A stretch of 64,000 bases of DNA. Source: Bordetella trematum. GTDB taxonomy: Bacteria > Pseudomonadota > Gammaproteobacteria > Burkholderiales > Burkholderiaceae_B. The notes beneath the pieces were generated by a model that saw only the letters and a list, made by a program, of their open reading frames with translations, was not told the origin of the DNA and ran no database searches. This document shows positions 1 to 8,063 of this stretch, piece by piece. Position 1 is the stretch's first letter, and every line of letters starts with the position of its first letter. The stretch is taken from positions 219,938 through 283,937 of the forward strand of contig NZ_FKBR01000050.1 of NCBI RefSeq assembly GCF_900078335.1, given 5' to 3'. The position numbers and the translations under genes were made by a program.

Positions 1-197
1 GCGGCGATTTCCAGGCGCGAGCGGGCCACGCGTGCCGGATCATCACACTTGATCAGCGCGTGGTAGTCGGCCAGAAAAAAGAAGGCGTCAGCCCCCGGCT
101 GCGTGCTGGCACGGATCGCCGGACGCAAGGCGCCCGCATAGTTGCCGAGATGAGGAGTACCTGTGGTGGTGATACCAGTAAGAACGCGAGTAGTCAT
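1..197 (-). CDS. trpS: Tryptophanyl-tRNA synthetase, N-terminal part (cut by window edge)
   Basis: Charges tRNA-Trp with tryptophan in the cytoplasm. Only the first 65 or so codons lie in the window. Reading the minus strand from the ATG at 197 gives MTTRVLTGITTTGTPHLGNY and continues with AGALRPAI and FFFLADYHALIK. TGTPHLGNY is the class I synthetase HIGH-type ATP-binding motif in its TrpS form, and the FLADYHAL stretch is typical of TrpS and TyrS. The rest of the gene lies beyond position 1. It runs in the same direction as the DUF3325 gene upstream, with about 50 bp between them. Confidence 0.85.
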   Translation of the reverse strand, partial: MTTRVLTGITTTGTPHLGNYAGALRPAIRASTQPGADAFFFLADYHALIKCDDPARVARSRLEIA

Positions 198-246
198 GGC
201 ACGTAACGTAAGCTGCAGGGACGGAACAAGCTTGCAGTGTAACGTG

Positions 247-573
247 TCAACCGAAGGCAGCCAGCAACAGGGCCGCGCCAGCCGCAGCGCCGCCCAGCCC
301 CCAGGCCAGGCGCGCGGCGTAGGTCAGGATCCAGATCAACAGCAGGCCGGCCGCCGTCAGCAGGCCGATCCACTGGATACTGCCGTAGGACCATCCATCG
401 GCCAAGGCGCAGCTCCACAACGACAACCCCAGCGCCACGGCACCCAGGGCACGCAAGATACGCTGGTGCGTGCGCGACAGCGTACGATCAAAGGCGTCTT
501 CGTAGTGGCGTTCCATCGCCAGGCTCAAGGCGGCAAAGCCGCCAAAGGCCAGGAAAAAAGCCATCAGGTTCAT
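247..573 (-). CDS. DUF3325 domain small membrane protein
   Basis: Small inner-membrane protein of 108 aa with no known reaction. It starts MNLMAFFLAFGGFAALSLAMERHY and has three hydrophobic segments (about residues 2-20, 40-58 and 65-105), which fits the DUF3325 family. The ATG at 573 was chosen because the DUF3325 pattern begins there and because it lies just 2 bp after the stop of the PepSY gene. It is the last gene of a three-gene set (DUF3649, PepSY, DUF3325) that commonly accompanies TonB siderophore receptors. A role in siderophore-iron handling is inferred from that context. Confidence 0.8.
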   Translation of the reverse strand: MNLMAFFLAFGGFAALSLAMERHYEDAFDRTLSRTHQRILRALGAVALGLSLWSCALADGWSYGSIQWIGLLTAAGLLLIWILTYAARLAWGLGGAAAGAALLLAAFG

Positions 574-575
574 GC

Positions 576-2237
576 TCAGCTCTCCATGGCCGCGCGCGGC
601 GCGCGGCGGGGTTGTAGCGCCGGAGCCGCCAAGCGGCGGGCGCAGCGATGCGCCACCCAGGCAAAGAACAGACCCGTGGCCACGCAACTCAGATCAAAGC
701 CGGCCATGACCCAATCACCGGCCGACAACGATTGGCCCAGGTGACGCGGCGAAGTCAACGCATTGACCAGCGGCACCAGGACGAAGGCGGCTGCGGTCAA
801 GGCCATCAGGTCGCGCCATTTGGCGCGCCGGCGGACGAAGGCATAGGCCAGGCCGAATATCCACGCAAGGAAGAACCCCCGCACTTCCCATTGCGCATGC
901 TGGGCGAGGTCCACCGGCAGCAGCCGGTTCAGCAGGAAGAACACCGCCACTCCCAGGCACACGCCGCCGATGGTGCCGGCATTGAGCGCATCGACCAGAC
1001 GCAGCGAGAACGTCTCGCCCTTGGGTTGTTTCTGGCGCCGCTTGGCCACCCAGAGCACCAGCCCGGTGGCGACCATGGCCGTGCCGGCCATGCTCACCAG
1101 GAAGTACAGCCAACGCAACACTGTCTGGGCATAAAGGCCCAGGTGCAGCCCCACGATGGTGCCGGCCGTGACCGCAACCGCGCCATCGCCATCATGGCGC
1201 TTGAGCAATTCGCCCGAGACCCCGTTGAAAGTCAGCACCGGCGCCATGCGCCCATAAGAAACCCGGTCGGTATTGGACCGAGAAACGCTCACCGTCGCCC
1301 CGGCATCGCCCGGATGGTTGATCGTCATGCGGCCCACTTTGCCGCCATCCCAGATGGACTCGGCCTGCTGTAGCAGGGGCACCAGCGGCGTGAGTGCCGC
1401 CGGCACTTTCTGAGGCGGCGTTACCGCGAACGAGGGAAACAATTCGTCGAAATAGGCGCGTTCGTTGTCGTAAGCCGCCATGATGCCGGCCGGCATCAAC
1501 ATGGCCATGAACAGCACCAGGCCGCTGAAGGTGATCATCAGATGAAACGGCAGGCCCAGCACAGACAACACGTTGTGCCCGTCCATCCAGGCGCGCTGCC
1601 CGCCCTTGCGCGGCCGGAAGGTGAAGAAGTCGGTGAAGATCTTCTTGTGGGTGATCACCCCGCTTATGATCGCCAGCAGCATGAACATGCCGGCGACGCT
1701 CGCCAGCCAGCGGCCCCACGGGTAGCCCACTTCGAGTTCGAAGTGAAAACGGTAGAAGAAGTCGCCCCCGCGCGTGGCGCGCGCCGAGATCTCCTGGCCG
1801 GTATCGGGGTCCAGCATGACACGCTTGAAGCCGCGCTCGCCCGGCGCCGGATTGGGGATCTGATACGACACGCTGACCCAGGGTTCACGCTCACTGGGCA
1901 CGTTGATGAACCAACGCGTCGCCTGCGTGGCATGCGTCTTGAGATAGCGCTCGGCAGTTTCCACCGCCTTGGCCGGCGGCACCATCTGGGCCGTGATCTC
2001 GGGCTGCATCCAGCGTGTGATCTCGGGCCGGAAGAAAGCCAGCGTGCCGGTCAGGAACATCGCGAACAACACCCAGCCGAACAGCAGGCCGGACCAGGTG
2101 TGCAGCCAGGACATCGCCTGACGCAGGCCTTCGGCCTGCGCCGGCCGTGCCGCCCGGCCCTTGCCCGAAGCGGGCTTGCCGGCTGGGGTCGCCAACCTTC
2201 CCGCACTGGCTGCCGGCGTCTTTACCGCATCACTCAT
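576..2237 (-). CDS. PepSY-associated TM protein, putative ferric-siderophore reductase
   Basis: Inner-membrane protein of 553 aa in the PepSY-TM (PiuB/FoxB/FpvG-like) family. Some members reduce ferric siderophores so that iron can be released. After a Lys/Ala/Pro-rich cytoplasmic N-terminus (residues 1-40) comes HTWSGLLFGWVLFAMFLTG as the first membrane helix. A PepSY-like periplasmic region follows, then the histidine-bearing motifs FHFELEV, SGVITHKKIF and DGHNVLSVLGLPFHL, which may hold haem. Several more helices lie near the C-terminus. The start at 2237 overlaps the stop of the DUF3649 gene (ATGA), suggesting translational coupling. It lies downstream of, and is read with, the TonB receptor. 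Reductase activity is inferred from the family. Confidence 0.8.
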   Translation of the reverse strand: MSDAVKTPAASAGRLATPAGKPASGKGRAARPAQAEGLRQAMSWLHTWSGLLFGWVLFAMFLTGTLAFFRPEITRWMQPEITAQMVPPAKAVETAERYLKTHATQATRWFINVPSEREPWVSVSYQIPNPAPGERGFKRVMLDPDTGQEISARATRGGDFFYRFHFELEVGYPWGRWLASVAGMFMLLAIISGVITHKKIFTDFFTFRPRKGGQRAWMDGHNVLSVLGLPFHLMITFSGLVLFMAMLMPAGIMAAYDNERAYFDELFPSFAVTPPQKVPAALTPLVPLLQQAESIWDGGKVGRMTINHPGDAGATVSVSRSNTDRVSYGRMAPVLTFNGVSGELLKRHDGDGAVAVTAGTIVGLHLGLYAQTVLRWLYFLVSMAGTAMVATGLVLWVAKRRQKQPKGETFSLRLVDALNAGTIGGVCLGVAVFFLLNRLLPVDLAQHAQWEVRGFFLAWIFGLAYAFVRRRAKWRDLMALTAAAFVLVPLVNALTSPRHLGQSLSAGDWVMAGFDLSCVATGLFFAWVAHRCARRLAAPALQPRRAPRAAMES

Positions 2238-2530
2238 TTCGCGCCCATCCAGTACAGCAGGGCCAGCAGCGCCGTGGGCACCATGATCCCGCCCCAGGCG
2301 CGCCAGGCGCTGTAAGTGGCAAAGACCCAGATCACGCCGCAGGCATAGACCACAAAGGCCAGCATCTGGGCTGTCACCACGGCATCCACGCGGGACATGG
2401 GCAGCCATACCGCCAGGCAGGCCGCTGCAGCCGACGCCAGGGCGTAGCCGCCGCCTATGGCCGCCAGGGCACGCGAGGCCACGGCGAACCGGTAGCGCAG
2501 CATCGCCGCGCCCGAATTAGGAGCTTTCAC
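2234..2530 (-). CDS. DUF3649 domain small membrane protein
   Basis: Small protein of about 98 aa with three or four membrane helices, and LRYRFAVASRALAAIGGGYA near its N-terminus, typical of DUF3649. Function is unknown; family members sit next to PepSY reductases in iron-uptake loci. A GTG start at 2530 is proposed, but the ATG at 2503 (89 aa) is equally possible because neither has a strong ribosome binding site. Its stop overlaps the PepSY start by ATGA. Upstream at about 2583-2615 is a markedly A+T-rich stretch that could hold a promoter for this operon, separate from the receptor. Confidence 0.7.
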   Translation of the reverse strand: MKAPNSGAAMLRYRFAVASRALAAIGGGYALASAAAACLAVWLPMSRVDAVVTAQMLAFVVYACGVIWVFATYSAWRAWGGIMVPTALLALLYWMGAK

Positions 2531-2674
2531 GTCATTCCAGAAAAAGATTGCCGATACCCGCTGCATCAGCAAAAAAACCTGCAAATTATAATAATTCCTA
2601 ATCGTATTTGATAGTAGAGCCATCCATGAGCGCAATCGGGGCTGCGGCCATGCCCGGGGGAGCACCGCCGGCGC

Positions 2675-2704
2675 CGCCCATCCGGATAGCCATCCGGATG
2701 GGCG
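2675..2704 (-). terminator. Perfect 13-bp hairpin after the TonB receptor gene
   Basis: The arms CGCCCATCCGGAT (2675-2687) and its exact complement (2692-2704) enclose the loop AGCC, 6 bp after the receptor stop codon. No U-run follows on the minus strand. It may therefore attenuate read-through into the DUF3649-PepSY operon or protect the mRNA 3' end rather than act as a full intrinsic terminator. Confidence 0.5.
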
Positions 2705-2710
2705 ACGGGC

Positions 2711-5218
2711 TTACCAGCGGTAGCGCAGGCTGGCCTTGACCGTGCGCTGATAACCGAACCAGCACCAGGCATCATTCAGGCACGACGCGACGTACTCCTT
2801 GTCGAACAGGTTCGAGACATTGAGCGCCACCTGCATGCCCTTGAGCGACGTCGTCAGACGCCCCAGGTCGTAGTCGATCATGACATCCACCAACGTGGCC
2901 GATGGCACTTTGTAGGTGTTGGCCGAGTTGCCCCAGGTCGAGCCCAGGTAGCGAACGCCTGCCCCGACCCCCAGCCCCGACAGCGGCCCTTCCTGCAGCT
3001 GATAACGCGCCCACACCGACGCGTTGTGCTCGGGCACACCGGCCTGGCGCTTGCCTTTCAGGTTGAAGCCCACCAGATCGGCATTGGCCTTGGTGTACTT
3101 GTTGTCCAGGTAGGTGTAGGCCGCCGTCACCGCCAGCCCGCGGATGGGCTGGGATTTGGCTTCCAGTTCGATCCCCTTGCTGCGGACCTCGCCCGCCTGG
3201 ATCGAGCAGCGGCCCGTGCCGCAGATGTGATCCGGATTGGGGTCGGTGGTCAGCATGTTCTGGCGGCGCAGATCAAAGGCGGCCAGCGTGACCATGGTGT
3301 CGGCCCCCGGCGGCTCATACTTCAGGCCGATCTCATACTGCTTGCCCTCGATGGGCTTGAAGGTCGCGTTATTCCAGCCTGTGCCGGATTGCGGCTCGAA
3401 CGACTCGCTGTAGCTGACATAGGGTGCCAGGCCATTGTCGAAGTTGTAGATCAGGCCCGCGCGGCCCGTGAACGCCTCGGCCGACAATGCCGAGCTGCTG
3501 TGGGTGCCGCGCTGCAGGTTGTCGGTGCCGGTGTGGGTACGGGCCCAGTCATACCGTCCGCCCAGCAACAGCGACAGCTTGTCCCACTTGATCTGATCCT
3601 GTGCGTACAGACCGGTCTGCACCTGGCGTTGGGTCTGATCCGACGTGAAGGCCGGCACCGGGATGCGCATGCGATTGTTCGGATTGAGGACATCGATCGG
3701 CGGCGCCGAACCGGAGCCCGACAAGGTGTCGGTGCGCACGTGCTGGTAATCGAAGCCGGTGATGAAAGTATGCGCTAGCGGGCCCGTATCGAAACGCGCC
3801 TGCAGGTTGTTGTCCAGCGTGAAGGCATCGACATCCACATCGGTGGCGATGGCGGCGCGCTGCTGATAACGATAGTCCGGGCCGGTGTAGCCGTAGTAAG
3901 GCGAGCTGCTGCCATACACGCTGCGATACACCCCTTCGGCATGCTGGTAGCGCAGGCTCTGGCTGACCTTGAAGGTATCGTTGAAGCGGTGTTCGAACAC
4001 GTACCCCAAGGAATAGCTCTTGCGGTCGCTCTTTTCGAAGTTGGCGTCGCCGTCGTAGTAATTGGGCTTGAGCTTGCGGCCGTCCGGCGCCGAAAGCACC
4101 GTGCGCATCGCCGAGGCGGCGCCATACGAGCCCATATCCGGATCGTGCTGGAAGTTGGTCAGTATGGTCAGGCTGGTGTCGGCACTGGGTTGCCAGGTGA
4201 AGGCCGGCGACACGAAATAGCGCCGCTCCTTGGTGTGCTTGAGCTGGCCGTCCGAACCATAGGCCGACCCCGTCATCCGGTACATCAGGGTGCCTTGCTC
4301 ATCAAGCGCGCCGCCGAAGTCCATGTTGACGCGGCGCAGGTCGAAATTGCCCGCCTGTACCTCGACCTCATTCTGGCGCTCCAGCGTAGGGCGCTTGCTG
4401 ACCTGGTTGACCACCCCACCCGGCCCGCCCTGGCCATACATGACCGACGACGGGCCCTTGAGCACATCGACGCGCTCCAGGCGATAGGCATCGACCTGCG
4501 GCAAGGCATCGCGCCCGCCAAAGACGCGCATGCCGTCCAGATAGGTCGAGGCCGAGAAGCCGCGCACGGTGAACTGATCCAGGCGCGTGGCCGTGGCCCC
4601 GCGCGTCTCGGTCGCCACGCCGGAGGTATAGCGCAACACCTGGTTGAGCGTCTGCGCGCCCTGCTCCGTCATCTGCTCGCGCGTGACCACGGACACGGAC
4701 TGAGGGATCTCGATCAACGGCGTGTCGGTGCGCGTCGCGCTGACGATCGCGGTGGCCACATAGCCGTCGGTCGGGTCATTGGGATTGCTGCTGCCCCGCA
4801 CCGTGATCGGCGCCAAGGTCTGCGCGCCCTGGACGGACGGCACCGCCTGCAGGGTCCAGACGCCGTCGGCGGCCCGCCGCGCCTGCAGCCCGCTGCCGGC
4901 CAGCAAGGCGGCAAACCCCCCGCCCACGTCATACTGGCCTTGCAGGCCGGAACTGGTGCGGCCCCGCAATTGCGCCGGGTCGAAAGACAGCACCGCCCCG
5001 GCAGCATGGGCAAACCGGGTCAAGGCCGTTGCAAGCGGACCTGCCGGGATATCGTAGCTCGCAACGGCTGCCTGGGCCTGCGCGGCCTGGGCGCTCAGTG
5101 CGCCGGCGCCGGCCAGCGCGCTGCTCAGCACACCGCATGCCAGGCGCTGGCGCCAGGCGGGGGAGTCGGACAAAGTGGACAAAGCAAATGGCTCCTGTAG
5201 CAAAACTGGCGGATTCAT
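2711..5218 (-). CDS. TonB-dependent siderophore receptor with STN signalling domain
   Basis: Outer-membrane ferric-siderophore receptor of 835 aa (FpvA/FecA-like transducer class). After a signal peptide (about 1-50, ending near AAQAQA) comes a secretin/TonB N-terminal signalling domain at about 55-115 (YDIPAGPLATALTRFAHAAG). The plug follows at about 155-270 (IEIPQSVSVVTREQM, QFTVRGFSASTYLDGMRV, VDVLKGPSSVMYGQGGPGG). A 22-strand-type barrel ends in SLRYRW. The ATG at 5218 is chosen because the upstream in-frame extension lacks a signal peptide and overlaps the FecR gene. The STN domain fits control by the adjacent FecR and ECF sigma genes. The arrangement resembles bupI-bupR-bfrZ of Bordetella, but the substrate cannot be read from sequence. 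Confidence 0.9.
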   Translation of the reverse strand: MNPPVLLQEPFALSTLSDSPAWRQRLACGVLSSALAGAGALSAQAAQAQAAVASYDIPAGPLATALTRFAHAAGAVLSFDPAQLRGRTSSGLQGQYDVGGGFAALLAGSGLQARRAADGVWTLQAVPSVQGAQTLAPITVRGSSNPNDPTDGYVATAIVSATRTDTPLIEIPQSVSVVTREQMTEQGAQTLNQVLRYTSGVATETRGATATRLDQFTVRGFSASTYLDGMRVFGGRDALPQVDAYRLERVDVLKGPSSVMYGQGGPGGVVNQVSKRPTLERQNEVEVQAGNFDLRRVNMDFGGALDEQGTLMYRMTGSAYGSDGQLKHTKERRYFVSPAFTWQPSADTSLTILTNFQHDPDMGSYGAASAMRTVLSAPDGRKLKPNYYDGDANFEKSDRKSYSLGYVFEHRFNDTFKVSQSLRYQHAEGVYRSVYGSSSPYYGYTGPDYRYQQRAAIATDVDVDAFTLDNNLQARFDTGPLAHTFITGFDYQHVRTDTLSGSGSAPPIDVLNPNNRMRIPVPAFTSDQTQRQVQTGLYAQDQIKWDKLSLLLGGRYDWARTHTGTDNLQRGTHSSSALSAEAFTGRAGLIYNFDNGLAPYVSYSESFEPQSGTGWNNATFKPIEGKQYEIGLKYEPPGADTMVTLAAFDLRRQNMLTTDPNPDHICGTGRCSIQAGEVRSKGIELEAKSQPIRGLAVTAAYTYLDNKYTKANADLVGFNLKGKRQAGVPEHNASVWARYQLQEGPLSGLGVGAGVRYLGSTWGNSANTYKVPSATLVDVMIDYDLGRLTTSLKGMQVALNVSNLFDKEYVASCLNDAWCWFGYQRTVKASLRYRW

Positions 5219-5291
5219 AAGACAGTCCGAAGCAGGACGGCCAATCTGCAGTGTCCCTGGCAGAATTTTTGTAACTGATTGAGTCGTCGAA

Positions 5292-6203
5292 TCAGGCCGG
5301 CACGACACTGAGCCAGAAGCGGCTGCGCCGCTCGATCTGAATCGGCAGCGACCGCGCTGCCGCGGCCAGCGCACGCTCGGCGTCATAAAGCGGAAAGACG
5401 CCCGACACGCGCAATCCGGCCACCCGATCGTCGACGAGAATGACGCCATGCCTGGCCCGCGAAAGCCGGTACACCAGACGATCCAGAGACCAATCCTGGG
5501 CGACCACCAGGCCGTCCACCCAGGCCGCGGCGTCGGCATCCACGGCTTGCAGCCTCAGTCCGCCCGCCCGCCCCAGACGCAGCCCCTGAGGCGCGGACAG
5601 CCGTTGCTGCAGCTCGCCGTGATCGACGGCCAATCCCCCCTCCAGCAACTCGACCCGGCAGCCGCGTTCGCCGCGTGCCGCGCAAAAGCGCGCCTGCTCG
5701 GTATGCAGCAAGCCAAAGCCGGTATCGAGCCACAGCGGCGCCGAACGCACATCGGCCAGCACCTCGCCGCGCAACAAGTGCACGGCGTGACCACCGCCCT
5801 GCTGCCGTACCCGCAGCGCCGTATCGCTGGCCAGAATGAGCGAGGCCCCGGACCCCAGGGCCACGTGACGGGTCTGCCCTACGGGACTGCCGAAATCCGC
5901 CACCAGATGCTGCCACGGGGCGTGGCGATAGACGCCCCAACCCGCCAGCGCCCCGACTCCCAGACCCAGCAGGCCCCGCAACACCGTGCGGCGGCGCACT
6001 GGCGTGAACGCGGCATGCGCCAGCGCTGGCGGCACCTGGCGTATGCCGCGCTCGACTGCCCGCACACGCTCCCAGGCCTGCCGATGCCCGGCGTCGGCGC
6101 GCAACCAGGCCTCCAGCTCGGCGCGCTGCTGCTCGGTCGCCGCGCCGGACTGCATGCAGACCCACCAGGAAATCGCCTCGCGGCGAAGTGCCGCCTCACT
6201 CAT
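5292..6203 (-). CDS. FecR-family anti-sigma factor / signal transducer
   Basis: Inner-membrane regulator of 303 aa that should relay receptor occupancy to the ECF sigma factor. The cytoplasmic N-terminus (about 9-47) is the FecR N-terminal domain (ISWWVCMQSGAATEQQRAEL, then AWLRADAGHRQAWERV). A single membrane helix lies at about 75-93 (VLRGLLGLGVGALAGWGVY). A periplasmic FecR domain follows (about 100-200, GQTRHVALGSGASLILASDT), and the C-terminal STN-contact region includes VSGVFPLYDAERALAA. Its ATG lies 8 bp inside the end of the sigma gene, and the receptor gene begins 73 bp after its stop, giving the sigma-antisigma-receptor order of FecIRA systems. Confidence 0.9.
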   Translation of the reverse strand: MSEAALRREAISWWVCMQSGAATEQQRAELEAWLRADAGHRQAWERVRAVERGIRQVPPALAHAAFTPVRRRTVLRGLLGLGVGALAGWGVYRHAPWQHLVADFGSPVGQTRHVALGSGASLILASDTALRVRQQGGGHAVHLLRGEVLADVRSAPLWLDTGFGLLHTEQARFCAARGERGCRVELLEGGLAVDHGELQQRLSAPQGLRLGRAGGLRLQAVDADAAAWVDGLVVAQDWSLDRLVYRLSRARHGVILVDDRVAGLRVSGVFPLYDAERALAAAARSLPIQIERRSRFWLSVVPA

Positions 6204-6723
6204 GGAAGACCTCGCAGCAGGCGGTCATGGCGCGGATCATGTATTGCTGCACCGAGCTGAGCGAGACATTCAGGCGCGCGGCGATCTCGGCATAAGCCAG
6301 CCCATCGATCTGCGACAGCAGAAAGGTCTGGCGCACGCGCGGCGGCAGTTCGGCGAGCATGCGGTCCAGGGTGCAGAGCGTCTGCATCAACTGCATGCGC
6401 TCCTGGGGAGAAGGTTCTGCGCCTTGCGGCAGGCTGGCCAGATAGTCGAGGCAGGCCTGCTCCAGGGCGTTGCGGCGACGGTAGTCGATGACCAGGCCCC
6501 GGGCGATCGTGGCCAGAAACACCCTGGCCTGATCGGCGCGCACGACCTTGCGGCCCTGCAGAATGCGCATGAAAACATCCTGGCTCAGGTCTTCGGCCTG
6601 CTGCGGGCTGTCCACCCGCCGCCGCAACCAACCCATCAGCCAGGGACGATGCTCCCGGTACAGGCCTTCAAGCGGCGCACTGGCCGCTGGCGTCACGGTG
6701 GGGAAAGAAACATGCGCGGACAC
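6196..6723 (-). CDS. ECF RNA polymerase sigma factor, FecI family
   Basis: Sigma factor of 175 aa, the usual size for FecI-like iron-starvation sigmas. Region 2 is at about 20-85 (LYREHRPWLMGWLRRRV, AEDLSQDVFMRIL, FLATIARGLVIDYRRRNALE). Region 4 is at about 115-170 (LPPRVRQTFLLSQIDGLAYA, IAARLNVSLSSVQQYMIRAM). It should direct polymerase to the receptor gene when the receptor signals. A Fur box lies 38 bp upstream of its start, so expression is probably released under iron limitation. Its stop overlaps the FecR start by 8 bp, giving coupled translation. Confidence 0.92.
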   Translation of the reverse strand: MSAHVSFPTVTPAASAPLEGLYREHRPWLMGWLRRRVDSPQQAEDLSQDVFMRILQGRKVVRADQARVFLATIARGLVIDYRRRNALEQACLDYLASLPQGAEPSPQERMQLMQTLCTLDRMLAELPPRVRQTFLLSQIDGLAYAEIAARLNVSLSSVQQYMIRAMTACCEVFHE

Positions 6724-6761
6724 AGGGATAGCTGCAAGATAACGACCAAAACAGGCATGTT

Positions 6762-6786
6762 ATTGATAATCACTTGCATTATCAAT
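6762..6786. promoter_or_regulatory. Fur box upstream of the ECF sigma gene
   Basis: A perfect 9-bp inverted repeat, ATTGATAAT (6762-6770) and ATTATCAAT (6778-6786), with a 7-bp centre. The inner 19 bp follow the GATAAT-N7-ATTATC form of the Fur consensus. It lies 38 bp before the sigma gene start, in a promoter position. Iron-dependent repression of the sigma, FecR and receptor genes is inferred. Confidence 0.85.
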
Positions 6787-6817
6787 ATATAGGCCCTATC
6801 CGCCCCCCTGCTCCGCC

Positions 6818-6846
6818 CAAAAAACAACACCCCGCGAACGGGGTGT
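6818..6846 (-). terminator. Intrinsic terminator of zapE
   Basis: The arms ACACCCCG (6827-6834) and CGGGGTGT (6839-6846) are separated by CGAA. On the minus strand the stem is followed by TTGTTTTTTG. It sits 8 bp past the zapE stop. Confidence 0.85.
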
Positions 6847-6853
6847 CGGAAAC

Positions 6854-7945
6854 TTACAGAATTCCTGCCTGGCGCCGTTCGGACTCCAGGTATTCGCGGG
6901 ACTGCATTTCGAGAATGCGCGACACCGTGCGATGGAATTCATTGGCCAGCACGCCCTCGGTGTACAGCTCTTCGGCGGGACACTCGGCCGACATGATGAG
7001 TTTGACCTTGTGGTCATAGAACACATCGATCAACCACGTGAAGCGGCGGGCCTCGGAGGCTTGGCGTGGCCCCATGCGCGGAACGTCCGACAGAATCACG
7101 GCGTGGAAGCGATTGGCCAACTCGAGGTAATCATTCTGAGAACGCGGGCCGCCACAAAGCGTGGCGAAGTCGAACCACACCACCGAACCCGCAAGCGCCA
7201 CGGCCCGTATCTCGCGATGCTCGATATGCAGCAACGGCTCCTGGGGCGCCGTATCGGCCAGCTGGTTGAAAGCCTGCTGCAACGCCTGGCTCGCCGCCTC
7301 ATCCAGCGGCGAGTGATAACACTGCACCTGTTCGAGCGAACGACGCCGGTAATCGATGCCCGCGTCCACATTCATGATGTCCATGCGCGCCTCGATGAGT
7401 GCAATGGCCGGCAGGATACGATCGCGGTGCAAGCCCTCGGGGTACAGCGTGGACGGCTCGTAGTTGGACGTCATGATGAATGACGTGCCGTACTCGAACA
7501 GTTTGAAGAGCAGCCGGTGCAGAATCATGGCATCGGCCACATCGGAGACGTGGAACTCGTCGAAACAGATCAGGCGATAGCGCTTGGCCACGCGCCGGGC
7601 AACCTCGTCGAGCGGATCCTGCATGCCCTTGACGTTTTCCAACTCGCGATGGACACCGCGCATGAACTCGTGAAAGTGCAGCCTTGTCTTGCGTTGCACC
7701 GGCACGGTGGCGTAGAACGCGTCCATCAGAAAGCTCTTGCCCCGCCCCACCCCTCCCCACAGATAGACGCCGCGCGGCACTTCGGGCCGGTTTAGCAGTT
7801 TCTTCAGGGCATTGGAGCGCATCGACTTGAAGCGCACCCAATCGTCGTAGTAACGCTGCAGGCGATCGATCGCCTTCAGCTGGGCCTCGTCGGGCTGATA
7901 ACCCCGTTCGGCCAGGGCGTGTTCGTAATATTCGCGGACGTTCAT
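6854..7945 (-). CDS. zapE: Cell division ATPase ZapE (AFG1 family)
   Basis: AFG1/ZapE-type AAA ATPase of 363 aa, known to act on the Z-ring in E. coli, especially under stress or low oxygen. The Walker A motif is WGGVGRGKS (about residue 75-83) and the Walker B is LICFDEFHVSD (about 125-135). The family signatures YLWGGVGRGKSFLMDAFY and FIMTSNYEPSTLYPEGLHRD are present. The start at 7945 (MNVREYYEHALAERGY) matches the family N-terminus; the longer in-frame extension is Arg-rich and unlikely. The gene lies downstream of the odh operon in the same direction, about 118 bp away, and ends in its own terminator. Confidence 0.92.
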   Translation of the reverse strand: MNVREYYEHALAERGYQPDEAQLKAIDRLQRYYDDWVRFKSMRSNALKKLLNRPEVPRGVYLWGGVGRGKSFLMDAFYATVPVQRKTRLHFHEFMRGVHRELENVKGMQDPLDEVARRVAKRYRLICFDEFHVSDVADAMILHRLLFKLFEYGTSFIMTSNYEPSTLYPEGLHRDRILPAIALIEARMDIMNVDAGIDYRRRSLEQVQCYHSPLDEAASQALQQAFNQLADTAPQEPLLHIEHREIRAVALAGSVVWFDFATLCGGPRSQNDYLELANRFHAVILSDVPRMGPRQASEARRFTWLIDVFYDHKVKLIMSAECPAEELYTEGVLANEFHRTVSRILEMQSREYLESERRQAGIL

Positions 7946-8063
7946 CTCGGCTTCCTGGCGGCACGCCAGCATGCGAACGCCGCCAACCCTGTCGGATTGG
8001 CGGCGTCGCGGCACATCGAAACGCCGGGGCAGCCGATACCGCTGCTGCGCCCGGCGCGCGGCA

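Noticed and set aside
2583..2615. A+T-rich stretch before DUF3649 as a second Fur box
   Set aside because: It has only loose ATAAT/ATTAT resemblance and no good inverted repeat, unlike the box at 6762; kept only as a possible promoter.
3026..5200. Long open frames on the plus strand opposite the TonB receptor
   Set aside because: They are antisense shadows typical of high-G+C genes; no domain pattern and wrong codon bias.
5219..5291. ECF-sigma promoter of FecI type before the TonB receptor
   Set aside because: GGCCGTCCTG could serve as a -10 element, but no convincing paired -35 element at the right spacing was found.
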